Assembly: GCA_021821945.1 (NCBI GenBank) | Contig: JAJZTF010000009.1 | Location: 41,196-105,195, forward strand | DNA: 64,000 nucleotides | Source: Pseudomonadota bacterium | GTDB lineage: Bacteria > Pseudomonadota > Gammaproteobacteria > Burkholderiales > Gallionellaceae | Direction: 5' to 3' | Shown here: positions 17,612 through 27,123 of the stretch, one piece after another | Position numbering within the stretch: position 1 is the stretch's first letter | Layout: each line of letters starts with the position of its first letter | Notes under the pieces: generated by a model | What the model was told of the DNA's origin: nothing | Seen by the model: only the letters and a program-made list of their open reading frames with translations | Database searches by the model: none | Translations under genes and position numbers: made by a program

Positions 17612-17629
17612 GGCAGGCCTGCACCTGCC
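17612..17629. promoter_or_regulatory. Inverted repeat upstream of the aryl-polyene operon
   Basis: GGCAGG and CCTGCC are perfect inverted arms separated by 6 bp. They lie 26 bp before the ACP start codon, in the 209-bp region between the divergent ACP gene and the 96-codon gene. This may be an operator or a 5'-UTR stem. No matching transcription factor is encoded nearby. Confidence 0.35.
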
Positions 17630-17681
17630 CGTTCCGAATACTACGCAACACCCGAAGATATTGCAATGAGGGTGAAATTTT

Positions 17682-17694
17682 TATTGTAACAATA
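17682..17694. promoter_or_regulatory. 13-bp palindrome TATTGTAACAATA, candidate operator
   Basis: The arms TATTGT and ACAATA are perfectly complementary around one central base. The site is central in the divergent intergenic region between the pigment operon and the gene at 17796, in an AT-rich patch of otherwise GC-rich DNA. The symmetry is what a dimeric repressor or activator would need, but no cognate regulator is visible. Confidence 0.4.
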
Positions 17695-17795
17695 GGAGCT
17701 TAGGATTTCCGGATGGATATGGGAAGCACCAAACCCGATGCAACTTTATCTTCATCCGGTGGTCACATTCATGTTTTGAAGCGCGGGGAGGTATC

Positions 17796-18086
17796 ATGCC
17801 AAATCTTGTTGAACTCTATACATTCGACGGGCCGGTTTATGTCGATACCAGGGAGCTGGACAGCGGCATCACCAATCTGAAGGCATATACATGCGAAGGC
17901 CTGTGGTTCCCCGATGCGAGGGTGCAGCGTGAGAAGCTCTTTGCATCGCGGGACCTGGCGGAACAGAATTACAACCGCATCCTGGTCGATCTTTGCAACC
18001 GGTCGCGGCGCCATACCGACAGGCAGCCTGACGTGGGCATGATGCCGAGGATCAGGGAAGACAGCCCGCTCAGGGCCTTGCATTGA
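17796..18086 (+). CDS. Hypothetical protein, 96 aa
   Basis: I do not recognise this protein. A good GGGGAGG ribosome site lies 7 bp before the ATG. The product is soluble, acidic in the first half (LYTFDGPVYVDTRELDSG) and basic in the second, with two cysteines and no signal peptide or membrane helix. Its last 17 bp overlap the 3' end of the DUF3106 gene on the other strand. It stands alone and divergent from the aryl-polyene operon, with which it shares an upstream region containing two palindromes. A role linked to that operon is possible but unproven. Confidence 0.6.
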   Translation: MPNLVELYTFDGPVYVDTRELDSGITNLKAYTCEGLWFPDARVQREKLFASRDLAEQNYNRILVDLCNRSRRHTDRQPDVGMMPRIREDSPLRALH

Positions 18087-18462
18087 CTTCGGGCACGCCG
18101 CTGGCGGGTTGCTGCATCGTTGCGGCGTGTTTTTGCTTTGCCTGCTCTTTGATCTTCTCGCGCTCTTCCTTGGGTATATGGCTGAAGGCGCGGTATTTTT
18201 CTCGTGCCGCCTGGCGCTGCTCGGGGGTCAGGCTGGCCCATCTGGCGAGCCTGTTAGAGAATCGCCTCTTCTGATCCGGGGTCAATTTGGGATACTGCTG
18301 GGCCAGATGGCGGAAGTTGTGCTGGGCCTTTTCAGGCAGGCTGCCCCACTGTGTCTGGATGGGGGCCAATGCCGCCTGTTCGGCCGGCGGAAGCGAGCTC
18401 CAGGGTTCGGCTGCTGCCAGGGGGGCGAAAAAGCAGAAAGCGGCGATGAATAGCGTTCTCAT
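18070..18462 (-). CDS. DUF3106 family exported protein
   Basis: A 130-residue protein with a signal peptide (MRTLFIAAFCFFAPLAAAE). The mature part matches DUF3106: WSSLPPAEQAALAPIQTQW, then LTPDQKRRFSNRLARWASL and LTPEQRQAAREKY, which are repeated proline/glutamine helical units. The tail is charged. Such repeats resemble periplasmic stress-sensing proteins of the CpxP/Spy type, but function is not established. It is the third gene behind the sigma factor and the DUF3619 gene (3-bp gap), a conserved trio in betaproteobacteria, so periplasmic sensing for that sigma factor is a reasonable inference. Confidence 0.85.
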   Translation of the reverse strand: MRTLFIAAFCFFAPLAAAEPWSSLPPAEQAALAPIQTQWGSLPEKAQHNFRHLAQQYPKLTPDQKRRFSNRLARWASLTPEQRQAAREKYRAFSHIPKEEREKIKEQAKQKHAATMQQPASGVPEVNARP

Positions 18463-18465
18463 GCG

Positions 18466-18813
18466 TTATTTGTCGACATACGCGTCCATCGGCATGTCCC
18501 CGGTCAGTATGGCCAGATCCGGATTCTGGCGCTCCTGCAGGCTGTTCCAGAATACGGCGGTACCTGTGACAATCACCAGCAGCACGATGGCTGCCAGCAC
18601 CCATTGGTGGGTTCGATGGGGAAGCAGATCGTGGGCTTTGTGGCCGAATCCGATGAGGGAGAATGCGGGATCGCTGGCGCGCTGCCGCTGCAGCGCGAGC
18701 GAGCGGCTTTCATCCAGCGCAGACACGATTTCTGCGTCCAGATGCTGGGCGCTTTGCGTGAGCAGGGCAGCGATCCGTCCGTGGTCGATGCGATTGTCTG
18801 GTTGATTTGTCAT
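18466..18813 (-). CDS. DUF3619 family protein, likely membrane-anchored partner of the adjacent sigma factor
   Basis: A 115-residue protein with a soluble N-terminal helix region (LTQSAQHLDAEIVSALDESR), one transmembrane segment at about residues 70-90 (WVLAAIVLLVIVTGTAVFW) and a short periplasmic tail. The topology is that of a small anti-sigma factor, and the gene overlaps the sigma factor stop by 4 bp. DUF3619 proteins have no proven function that I know, so the anti-sigma role is inferred from topology and gene order only. Confidence 0.82.
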   Translation of the reverse strand: MTNQPDNRIDHGRIAALLTQSAQHLDAEIVSALDESRSLALQRQRASDPAFSLIGFGHKAHDLLPHRTHQWVLAAIVLLVIVTGTAVFWNSLQERQNPDLAILTGDMPMDAYVDK

Positions 18814-19379
18814 GATAGATTCACTCCTATTGCGGCGAGCATTGCTGACAATGCGTGGTTCGCCCGCGAACAGTGGGTTTTAACGCTGCCTTCCGTGCAG
18901 CCCATTGCTTTTGCCGTTTCCGCCGTATCCAGTCCATCCCAGTAACGCAGCAGAAAGGCTTCGCGTTGACGTGCAGGCAGATTCTCCAGCGCCTCTTCTA
19001 TTTTCGAGATGATCTGGTCTTGTTCCAGGGCTTTTTCAGGCATCAGGGGTACGCTCTGATTGTCGTTGTCCTGGAGCGTGTCCAGCGGATCGAATTCCTC
19101 TTCCTCGCGTTTTCCGGTGAATGCGGAAAACAGCGTGAACCAGTTGCCTCTGACCTTCTGGCGCCTGCAGTGATCGCGTATGGTATTTTGCAGGATGCGG
19201 TGGAACAGCAGGGGCAGTTCTTCAGGTGGCTTGTCGCCATATTTCTCTGCCAGCTTGATCATCGCATCCTGCACGACATCGAGGGCTGCATGGCTGTCCT
19301 GCATCGCAAACATCGCGTGTTTGTATGCGCGACGCTCAATTCCGCCAAGAAAATCGTTCAGTTCGGCCTGGGTTGCCAG
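18810..19379 (-). CDS. ECF-like RNA polymerase sigma factor, probable CTG start
   Basis: Region 2 is visible in HAALDVVQDAMIKLAEKY and region 4 in LPARQREAFLLRYWDGLDTAETAKAMGCTEGSVKTHCSRA, a helix-turn-helix for -35 recognition. A charged linker separates them. The product is 189 aa if it starts at the CTG codon at 19377-19379, giving (M)ATQAELNDFLGGIERR, which matches where relatives begin. AAGGAG lies six bases upstream of that CTG. The nearest in-frame ATG (19437-19439) has no ribosome site. The open frame that continues far upstream is only the antisense of ilvB. It heads an operon with the DUF3619 and DUF3106 genes. Confidence 0.88.
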   Translation of the reverse strand: MATQAELNDFLGGIERRAYKHAMFAMQDSHAALDVVQDAMIKLAEKYGDKPPEELPLLFHRILQNTIRDHCRRQKVRGNWFTLFSAFTGKREEEEFDPLDTLQDNDNQSVPLMPEKALEQDQIISKIEEALENLPARQREAFLLRYWDGLDTAETAKAMGCTEGSVKTHCSRANHALSAMLAAIGVNLS

Positions 19380-19523
19380 TTTTCTCTCCTTCGCTCCGGC
19401 AAATTCTAGCAAATTGCTGCAAATTCTGCCATGAACCATGCGGGTATGCATGGCGTGCGGGTTGACCAAACAGCCGTCTGCCTTTATCTTACTGTGCTCT
19501 TTTAGAATATGAAGGTATTGATC

Positions 19524-21227
19524 ATGGAGTTGAGCGGCGCGGAAATAACCATCCGTTGTTTGCAGGAAGAAGGGGTTGAATTCGTATTCGGCTATCCTGG
19601 CGGCGCGGTTCTGCATATTTACGATGCGCTTTTCCAGCAGGAAAAGGTCAAGCACATCCTTGTGCGCCACGAGCAGGCTGCTGTGCATGCCGCCGATGGC
19701 TATGCGCGGTGTTCCGACAAGGTCGGCGTGGTGCTCGTGACATCGGGCCCCGGAATCACCAATGCGGTGACCGGCATTGCGACTGCATACATGGACTCCA
19801 TTCCCATGGTCGTGATCAGCGGTCAGGTTCCGACCCATGCCATAGGCGAGGATGCCTTCCAGGAGGTCGACTCGGTCGGCATCACGCGCCCATGCGTCAA
19901 GCACAATTTCCTGGTCAAGGACGTCAAGGACATCGCGCCCACCATCAAGAAGGCCTTCTACCTTGCAAAGTCCGGCCGGCCAGGCCCGGTCCTTGTGGAC
20001 ATACCCAAGGATATCTCCAATCAGAAATGCGGTTTCTCCTATCCTGAAAGCATCTCGATACGCGCCTATCATCCGCAAGGGGAAGGCGACATCGAGCAGG
20101 TCAGGAAGGCTGCAGAATTGCTGCTGGAAGCCCGCCGCCCCATGGTCTATGCAGGCGGCGGCGTGGTGCTGTCCGATTCCGCAGCCCAGCTCACGGAGCT
20201 CGTGAGACTGACGGGATTCCCCTGCACCAACACGCTGATGGGATTGGGCGGATATCCCTCGACCGACAGGCAGTTCGTCGGAATGCCCGGCATGCACGGC
20301 ACCTACGAGGCGAACATGGCGATGCAGCATTGCGATGTGCTGATCGCGATAGGCGCGCGCTTCGACGACCGCGTGGTCGGCAATGTCGAGCATTTCGCGC
20401 AGAACCCGCGCAAGATCATCCACATCGACATAGACCCTTCCTCGATCGCCAAGCGGGTCAAGGTGGACGTGCCCATCGTCGGCGACCTGAAGCTGGTGCT
20501 GGGCCAGCTGCTGGATGTGCTGCGAAGAAGCGGCAGGAAGACCTGCGATATTTCCGACTGGTGGAAGCAGATCGGGGAATGGCGCGAATTCGGCGGCGAA
20601 TTGCGCTACAGGAATTCGGACGAGATCATCAAGCCGCAATTCGTCATCGAGACGCTCTACAAGGTCACGGGCGGAGATGCCTATGTCACGTCGGACGTCG
20701 GTCAGCACCAGATGTGGGCGGCGCAGTACTACAAGTTCAATCAGCCCCGCCGCTGGATCAATTCGGGCGGTCTGGGCACCATGGGTTTCGGATTGCCGGC
20801 CGCGATGGGCGTGCAGTTCATGCATCCGGATGCGACGGTCGCCTGCGTGACGGGGGAGGGCAGTATACAGATGAACATCCAGGAGCTTTCCACCTGCCGC
20901 CAGTACCGTCTGCCCATCAAGGTGCTTTCCTTGAACAACCGGTATCTCGGCATGGTGCGCCAGTGGCAGCAGTTCTTCCACGGCAACCGTTTTTCGGAGT
21001 CCTACATGGATGCGCTGCCGGACTTTGTGAAACTGGCCGAGGCATACGGGCATGTCGGCATGCTGATCGAAAAGCCTTCCGATGTCGAACCCGCGATCAG
21101 GGAAGCCTTCGCGCGTAAGAACGATCTGGTGTTCATGGATTTCCGCACCGATCCGGCCGAGAACGTCTACCCGATGGTGCCGGGTGGCAAGGGGTTGTCT
21201 GAAGTCGTGTTGTCGGAGGATCTGTGA
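19524..21227 (+). CDS. ilvB: Acetolactate synthase large (catalytic) subunit
   Basis: Thiamine-diphosphate enzyme that makes acetolactate or acetohydroxybutyrate, the first common step of valine, leucine and isoleucine synthesis. FGYPGGAVLHIYDALF and the RHEQAAVHAADGYAR stretch hold the catalytic glutamate, and TGEGSIQMNIQELST with the NNRYLGMV segment forms the ThDP/Mg site. Length, 567 aa, is normal. ATG 19524 (MELSGAEITIRCLQ) is chosen over the in-frame ATG at 19509 because it fits the family and follows a GAAGG ribosome site. The stop overlaps the small-subunit ATG. No attenuator-type leader peptide rich in Ile/Val/Leu is seen in the short upstream gap. Confidence 0.97.
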   Translation: MELSGAEITIRCLQEEGVEFVFGYPGGAVLHIYDALFQQEKVKHILVRHEQAAVHAADGYARCSDKVGVVLVTSGPGITNAVTGIATAYMDSIPMVVISGQVPTHAIGEDAFQEVDSVGITRPCVKHNFLVKDVKDIAPTIKKAFYLAKSGRPGPVLVDIPKDISNQKCGFSYPESISIRAYHPQGEGDIEQVRKAAELLLEARRPMVYAGGGVVLSDSAAQLTELVRLTGFPCTNTLMGLGGYPSTDRQFVGMPGMHGTYEANMAMQHCDVLIAIGARFDDRVVGNVEHFAQNPRKIIHIDIDPSSIAKRVKVDVPIVGDLKLVLGQLLDVLRRSGRKTCDISDWWKQIGEWREFGGELRYRNSDEIIKPQFVIETLYKVTGGDAYVTSDVGQHQMWAAQYYKFNQPRRWINSGGLGTMGFGLPAAMGVQFMHPDATVACVTGEGSIQMNIQELSTCRQYRLPIKVLSLNNRYLGMVRQWQQFFHGNRFSESYMDALPDFVKLAEAYGHVGMLIEKPSDVEPAIREAFARKNDLVFMDFRTDPAENVYPMVPGGKGLSEVVLSEDL

Positions 21228-21718
21228 TGCGCCATATCATTTCTTTGCTGATGGAAAACGAGGCGGGCGCGCTTTCCCGCGTTGCGGGGCTTTTCTCGGC
21301 CAGAGGGTATAATATCGAATCCCTGACGGTCGCACCCACCGAAGAGGCAACCCTGTCGCGCATGACCATCGTCACCAGCGGATCGGATGCGGTGATAGAA
21401 CAGATCACCAAGCAGTTGAACAAGCTGATCGACGTGGTGTCGGTGATGGATCTCAGCGAAGGCGAGCACATCGAGCGCGAACTGATGCTGGTCAAGACGC
21501 GCGCGGAGGGGGATGCCCGCGAGGAATTGAAGCGCATGACGGACATATTCCGCGGCCGCATACTGGATGTGTCCGACCATACCTACACCATAGAGCTGAC
21601 GGGTTCGGGCACCAAGCTCGACAGCTTTCTGGACGCCATCGGACGCGACCTGATCCTGGAGACGGTGCGAACCGGCGCATCGGGGATAGGCCGCGGCAAC
21701 AGGATGCTGAAGCTTTGA
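21227..21718 (+). CDS. ilvH: Acetolactate synthase regulatory small subunit
   Basis: A 163-residue regulatory subunit that raises activity of the large subunit and mediates valine feedback. The N-terminal ACT domain is visible (MRHIISLLMENEAGALSRVAGLFSARG begins at residue 1), with a C-terminal domain after residue ~75. The start ATG shares a base with the ilvB TGA and has a GGAGGA ribosome site 6 bp upstream, so the two subunits are coupled. ilvC follows after 53 bp. Confidence 0.96.
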   Translation: MRHIISLLMENEAGALSRVAGLFSARGYNIESLTVAPTEEATLSRMTIVTSGSDAVIEQITKQLNKLIDVVSVMDLSEGEHIERELMLVKTRAEGDAREELKRMTDIFRGRILDVSDHTYTIELTGSGTKLDSFLDAIGRDLILETVRTGASGIGRGNRMLKL

Positions 21719-21762
21719 AGGTCGCCTGCGCGCGACGCGATGAATCTTAATTTTTTATTTGA

Positions 21763-22788
<1,026 letters not shown>

Positions 22789-22848
22789 TGGGACCCGGGA
22801 TTGAGGATCGGGCAACGGCTCGTTCCTCAGTCCCCGATCCGCCATTCT

Positions 22849-23502
22849 ATGAATCAATATCCCCATCCCATCATTGCCCGAGAGGGCTGGCCCTATCTGG
22901 CCGGCATCGTGGCCATCGCCTTCCTGACCTCCTATTTTGTGGGCGGCATAGCCGCGTTTCTGGTCTGGCTCATCGCGCTCTTCGTGCTGCAATTCTTCCG
23001 GGATCCGGCCCGCGACATTCCCGAAGGCGAGGGCATCGTGCTTTCTCCCGCGGACGGACGCGTGATCAAGGTGGAGCGTTCGCAGGACCCGTACGGGCAG
23101 CGCGATGCGATTCTTGTGAGCGTGTTCATGAACGTGTTCAATGTTCATTCCAACCGCAGTCCTGTCGATGGCAGGATAGAGAAGATCCAGTATTTTCCGG
23201 GCAAGTTTTTCAATGCGGATCTCGACAAGGCATCCTTGGAAAACGAACGCAATGCGATCGTCCTGAAGACCCGCGACAACCAGACCGTGACATTCGTGCA
23301 GGTCGCCGGGCTGATCGCCAGGCGCATTCTTTGTTATGTGAAACAGGGCGATGAGCTTAAGCGCGGCCAGCGCTATGGCTTCATCCGTTTCGGCTCGCGC
23401 GTGGACGTGTATCTTCCGCTGACAGCGCATGTTAAGGTGAGCATAGGCGACAAGGTCGCGGCCACGACGACGATACTGGCGGTGCTGGCACAAAACGGTT
23501 AA
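22849..23502 (+). CDS. psd: Phosphatidylserine decarboxylase proenzyme (short type)
   Basis: Makes phosphatidylethanolamine from phosphatidylserine at the inner membrane. The 217-residue protein belongs to the short, PSD-A type: one N-terminal hydrophobic region (residues ~15-45), the [12 protein letters not shown] and [16 protein letters not shown] stretches, and [11 protein letters not shown]. The Gly-Ser bond in that last motif is the self-cleavage site creating the pyruvoyl group. ATG 22849 fits the family; an in-frame upstream start at 22801 would add an unrelated 16 residues. It sits between ilvC and pssA, so the two consecutive phosphatidylethanolamine enzymes are adjacent, in reverse pathway order. 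Confidence 0.93.
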   Translation: MNQYPHPIIAREGWPYLAGIVAIAFLTSYFVGGIAAFLVWLIALFVLQFFRDPARDIPEGEGIVLSPADGRVIKVERSQDPYGQRDAILVSVFMNVFNVHSNRSPVDGRIEKIQYFPGKFFNADLDKASLENERNAIVLKTRDNQTVTFVQVAGLIARRILCYVKQGDELKRGQRYGFIRFGSRVDVYLPLTAHVKVSIGDKVAATTTILAVLAQNG

Positions 23503-23511
23503 TCTGGTGCC

Positions 23512-24243
23512 ATGGACGAATACAACAAACCGATGAATCTGCGCCGTCGCGGCATCTATCTGCTGCCCAACCTTTTCACCACGGGCGCGCTGTTTGCAGG
23601 ATTCTACGCGATCGTGCAGGCGATGAACGGCAGATTCGAGCATGCCGCAGTCGCGATCTTCATCGCGATGGTGCTCGACGGGCTGGATGGCCGCGTGGCG
23701 CGCATGACGCATACCCAGAGCGAATTCGGCGCGGAGTACGACAGCCTGTCCGACATGGTTTCATTCGGCGTTGCGCCGTCCCTAGTCGTCTACGAATGGG
23801 CGTTGAAGAGCCTCGGGAAATGGGGCTGGTTTGCTGCCTTCATCTACTGCGTGGCGACCGCATTGCGCCTTGCGCGGTTCAACACCAACATGGATGTGGT
23901 CGACAAGCGCTATTTCCAGGGTTTGCCAAGCCCGGCGGCCGCGGCGCTGGTTGCGGGTTTCGTCTGGGTGATGCTGGATTCCGGATTCGACGGGGAGTCT
24001 TTGCGCTGGTATGCAGCGGTGCTGACCGTGTTCGCGGGCCTCAACATGGTCAGCAATCTGCCCTTTTACAGTTTCAAGACCATCAACATGAGAAAGAGCG
24101 TGCCGTTTCTGGTGATCTTTCTGATCGCGCTGTTCTTCGTGCTGATCTCGAGCGATCCGCCCATCGTGTTGTTTGGCTTGTTTCTTTGCTATTCGCTGTC
24201 GGGGTTCGCGCTCTGGGCAATGCGCCAGCGCGCAAGATCCTGA
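23512..24243 (+). CDS. pssA: CDP-diacylglycerol--serine O-phosphatidyltransferase
   Basis: Integral membrane CDP-alcohol phosphatidyltransferase making phosphatidylserine. The signature DG-x2-AR-x8-G-x3-D-x3-D is present at about residues 62-84 ([11 protein letters not shown], then [17 protein letters not shown]). At least six hydrophobic helices follow. At 243 aa it is the membrane-type (subclass II) enzyme, unlike the E. coli soluble one. It lies 9 bp after psd and 41 bp before leuA, so it is likely part of one transcript from ilvB. Confidence 0.96.
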   Translation: MDEYNKPMNLRRRGIYLLPNLFTTGALFAGFYAIVQAMNGRFEHAAVAIFIAMVLDGLDGRVARMTHTQSEFGAEYDSLSDMVSFGVAPSLVVYEWALKSLGKWGWFAAFIYCVATALRLARFNTNMDVVDKRYFQGLPSPAAAALVAGFVWVMLDSGFDGESLRWYAAVLTVFAGLNMVSNLPFYSFKTINMRKSVPFLVIFLIALFFVLISSDPPIVLFGLFLCYSLSGFALWAMRQRARS

Positions 24244-24284
24244 GCTCGTGCATTGCTGCGGCACCAACATCCACGGAGTTTTTC

Positions 24285-25820
24285 ATGGCAGAAAAATTGA
24301 TCATCTTTGACACGACCTTGCGTGACGGCGAACAAAGCCCGGGCGCATCCATGACCCGGGAGAAGAAGATACGCATCGCGCGCCAGCTCGAGAAGCTCGG
24401 CGTCGACGTGATCGAGGCGGGTTTTGCCGCGGCGAGTCCGGGAGATTTCGATGCGGTGAAGGCGATTGCCGAGACGGTCAGGGATTCCACGGTCTGTTCC
24501 CTTGCGCGCGCCAGCGAGAACGATGTGAGGCGCGCGGGAGAGGCGATCAAGCCCGCGAAATCCGGGCGCATCCACACCTTCATCGCGACCAGCCCGATCC
24601 ACATGAAGCACAAGCTGCGCATGAACGAGGAAGAGGTTGTCGAGCGCGCGGTCGCTGCCGTCAGATGGGCCCTGGAATACACGGACGACGTCGAATTTTC
24701 CGCAGAGGATGCGGTGCGCTCGGAGATGGATTTCCTGGTGCGCGTTTTCACGGAGGTGATCAAGGCGGGCGCCAGGACCCTGAACGTTCCCGATACGGTA
24801 GGCTATTCGATACCCGCCGCATGGGGGGAGCGCATCAGGCAGCTGATCGAGAGGGTGCCGGGTTCCGACAGGGTGATCTGGTCCACGCACTGCCACAACG
24901 ACCTGGGGCTTGCTGTGGCCAATTCCCTTTCGGCGGTGATGAACGGTGCGCGCCAGGTCGAGTGCACCATCAACGGCCTTGGCGAGCGGGCCGGCAATGC
25001 CTCCTTGGAGGAGGTCGTGATGGCGGTGAAGACGCGCCGCGATGTGTTCAATCTCGACACGCGCATCGACACCACGCAGATTGTCGCGACCTCGAAGCTG
25101 GTTTCCAGCATCACGGGTTATCCCGTGCAGCCCAACAAGGCGATCGTGGGGGCGAATGCGTTTGCCCACGAGTCCGGCATACACCAGGACGGAATACTCA
25201 AGCATCGCGAGACCTACGAGATCATGCGGGCCGAGGACGTCGGCTGGAATGCGAACAAGCTCACGCTCGGCAAGCTCTCAGGACGCAATGCCTTGCGCTC
25301 GCGCTTTGCCGAACTCAACATCGAATTCCCGAACGAGGAGGCGTTCAACGCAGCCTTTCAGCGCTTCAAGGAACTGGCGGACAGGAAGAGCGAGATCTTC
25401 GACGAAGACCTGCAGGCGCTGGCCAGCGAGGAGACGGTGGAGCACATCAACGAGCACTATCGTCTGGTTTACTTGAGGGCGCACAGCGAGACCGGCATTC
25501 TGCCCGTGGCCAAGGTGGTAATGAACATCGGTGAAAAGCAATTCGATGCGGAAATGCAGGGCGGCGGGCCCGTGGATGCGGCCTTCAAGGCGATCGAGAA
25601 GATCGTGGACAGCGGCACGGAGCTTCAGCTCTATTCGGTGAACAACATCACGAGCGGCACGGATGCGCAGGGCGAAGTCACGGTCCGTCTTGCCAAGGGC
25701 GGCCGCATCGTGAACGGGCAGGGTGCCGACACCGATATCGTGGTGGCTTCCGCCAAGGCTTATCTCGATGCGCTGAACAAGCTCTGCAGCAATGCCGAGC
25801 GCGCCCACCCTCAGGTCTGA
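24285..25820 (+). CDS. leuA: 2-Isopropylmalate synthase
   Basis: Commits 2-ketoisovalerate to leucine by condensation with acetyl-CoA. The catalytic barrel starts with [16 protein letters not shown], with [14 protein letters not shown] contributing metal-binding histidines and [15 protein letters not shown] completing the site. The C-terminal ~130 residues form the LeuA allosteric domain for leucine feedback. The product is 511 aa from ATG 24285, with GGAG at the ribosome site; an upstream extension of the frame overlaps pssA and is not real. It completes a run in which valine and leucine enzymes flank two phospholipid genes. Confidence 0.97.
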   Translation: MAEKLIIFDTTLRDGEQSPGASMTREKKIRIARQLEKLGVDVIEAGFAAASPGDFDAVKAIAETVRDSTVCSLARASENDVRRAGEAIKPAKSGRIHTFIATSPIHMKHKLRMNEEEVVERAVAAVRWALEYTDDVEFSAEDAVRSEMDFLVRVFTEVIKAGARTLNVPDTVGYSIPAAWGERIRQLIERVPGSDRVIWSTHCHNDLGLAVANSLSAVMNGARQVECTINGLGERAGNASLEEVVMAVKTRRDVFNLDTRIDTTQIVATSKLVSSITGYPVQPNKAIVGANAFAHESGIHQDGILKHRETYEIMRAEDVGWNANKLTLGKLSGRNALRSRFAELNIEFPNEEAFNAAFQRFKELADRKSEIFDEDLQALASEETVEHINEHYRLVYLRAHSETGILPVAKVVMNIGEKQFDAEMQGGGPVDAAFKAIEKIVDSGTELQLYSVNNITSGTDAQGEVTVRLAKGGRIVNGQGADTDIVVASAKAYLDALNKLCSNAERAHPQV

Positions 25821-25832
25821 TGCGGGGGAGGG

Positions 25833-27086
25833 ATGGCGCTTGGCCGCAACGATTACCGTACACTGATCCTGTCCGCGCTGGGTGGCGCGCTGGAATTCTA
25901 CGATTTCGTCATCTTCGTGTTTTTCGCGGCGGTGATAGGAAAGCTTTTCTTTCCCCACGACATGCCGGACTGGCTGAGGCAGCTGCAGACCTTCGGCATC
26001 TTTGCGGCAGGCTATCTCGCGCGTCCGCTGGGCGGGATCGTGATGGCCCACTTCGGCGACACGCTGGGGAGGAAGCAGATGTTCATGCTGAGCATACTCC
26101 TGATGTCCCTGCCTACGCTTTTGATCGGCCTTCTGCCAACCTATGCGGCGATCGGCATCTGGGCTCCTCTTTCTCTCCTGCTTTTGCGCATACTGCAGGG
26201 TGCCGCGATAGGAGGGGAGGTGCCCGGCGCATGGGTGTTCGTCTCGGAGCATGTCGAAGCGCGCCATGTAGGCCTTGCCTGCGGCATACTGACCGCAGGG
26301 TTGACCGGGGGCATCCTGCTCGGCTCTCTCGTCGCAACCTTTGTCAATCAGCATTATTCTGCCGAAGAGCTGCTTAGAAGCGGATGGCGCGCGCCCTTCA
26401 TCCTCGGCGGGCTGTTTGGCCTGATATCCGTATGGCTGAGGCAGTGGCTGCACGAAACACCGGTGTTCAGGGAGATGCAGGAAAGGCAGAAGCTGGCTTC
26501 CGAGCTTCCATTGAAGGCCGTCGTCAGGGATCACCGCGCGAGCGTCTTCCTGACCATCATGATGACCTGGCTCCTGTCCGCCGCGATCGTGGTGATGATA
26601 TTGATGACCCCGGTGCTGGTTCAGAAGCTTTATGCCATCCCGCCTGTGGTCGCATTGAAGGCGGGCAGCATCGCGACGCTGGCATTGAGCGTGGGCTGCA
26701 TGTTTTTCGGCGCACTGGCCGATCGCATGGGCGCGGGGCGCGTGCTGACGGGAGGTTCGGCAGCGCTGGGTGCGACGGCGATGCTGTTCTACCGTTCCGT
26801 CACCCCTGAAAACATAGATGCGCTGTATGGGCTGTGCGGATTCTTCGTCGGGGTGATCGGGGTGGTGCCGAGTGTGGCCGTGCGCGCCTTCCCGCCCGAG
26901 GTGAGATTTTCCGGACTCTCGTTTTCCTACAATGTCGCCTATGCCGTGTTTGGCGGCCTGACGCCCGTTCTGGTGAGCCTGCTGTTGCCCGTGGATGCCC
27001 TGGCGCCTGCTCATTACGTGCTGGCATTGTGCGCGGTCGGCATGCTGATCGGCTTGCACCTTTATCGCAGCGAACGCAGAGCCTGA
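25833..27086 (+). CDS. MFS transporter of the metabolite:H+ symporter (ProP/ShiA-like) type
   Basis: A 417-residue, 12-helix major facilitator. The start LGGALEFYDFVIFVFFAAVIG is the helix-1 signature of the metabolite:H+ symporter group (with the FYDF core), and RPLGGIVMAHFGDTLGRKQ is the loop 2-3 motif. LLRILQGAAIGGEVPGAWVF is helix 4-5. Substrates in this group include organic acids and betaine; the one here is unknown. The gene follows leuA by 12 bp, so it may be co-transcribed and could handle a branched-chain-related acid, but this is inference. Confidence 0.87.
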   Translation: MALGRNDYRTLILSALGGALEFYDFVIFVFFAAVIGKLFFPHDMPDWLRQLQTFGIFAAGYLARPLGGIVMAHFGDTLGRKQMFMLSILLMSLPTLLIGLLPTYAAIGIWAPLSLLLLRILQGAAIGGEVPGAWVFVSEHVEARHVGLACGILTAGLTGGILLGSLVATFVNQHYSAEELLRSGWRAPFILGGLFGLISVWLRQWLHETPVFREMQERQKLASELPLKAVVRDHRASVFLTIMMTWLLSAAIVVMILMTPVLVQKLYAIPPVVALKAGSIATLALSVGCMFFGALADRMGAGRVLTGGSAALGATAMLFYRSVTPENIDALYGLCGFFVGVIGVVPSVAVRAFPPEVRFSGLSFSYNVAYAVFGGLTPVLVSLLLPVDALAPAHYVLALCAVGMLIGLHLYRSERRA

Positions 27087-27123
27087 AATGCAATGTTGTG
27101 CGAGAATACCGGATTGATCGTCA

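Noticed and set aside
19440..19523. Attenuator or leader peptide before ilvB
   Set aside because: No frame rich in Leu, Ile or Val codons and no terminator/antiterminator pair is visible.
19380..21053. Long minus-strand open frame upstream of the sigma factor, continuous with it
   Set aside because: It is antisense to ilvB, has histidine/arginine-rich non-protein composition and no ribosome site; only the part from 19379 down is conserved-looking.
24285..25205. Minus-strand open frames opposite leuA (and similar ones opposite ilvC and others)
   Set aside because: They mirror the codon bias of strongly GC-skewed real genes and show no family motifs.
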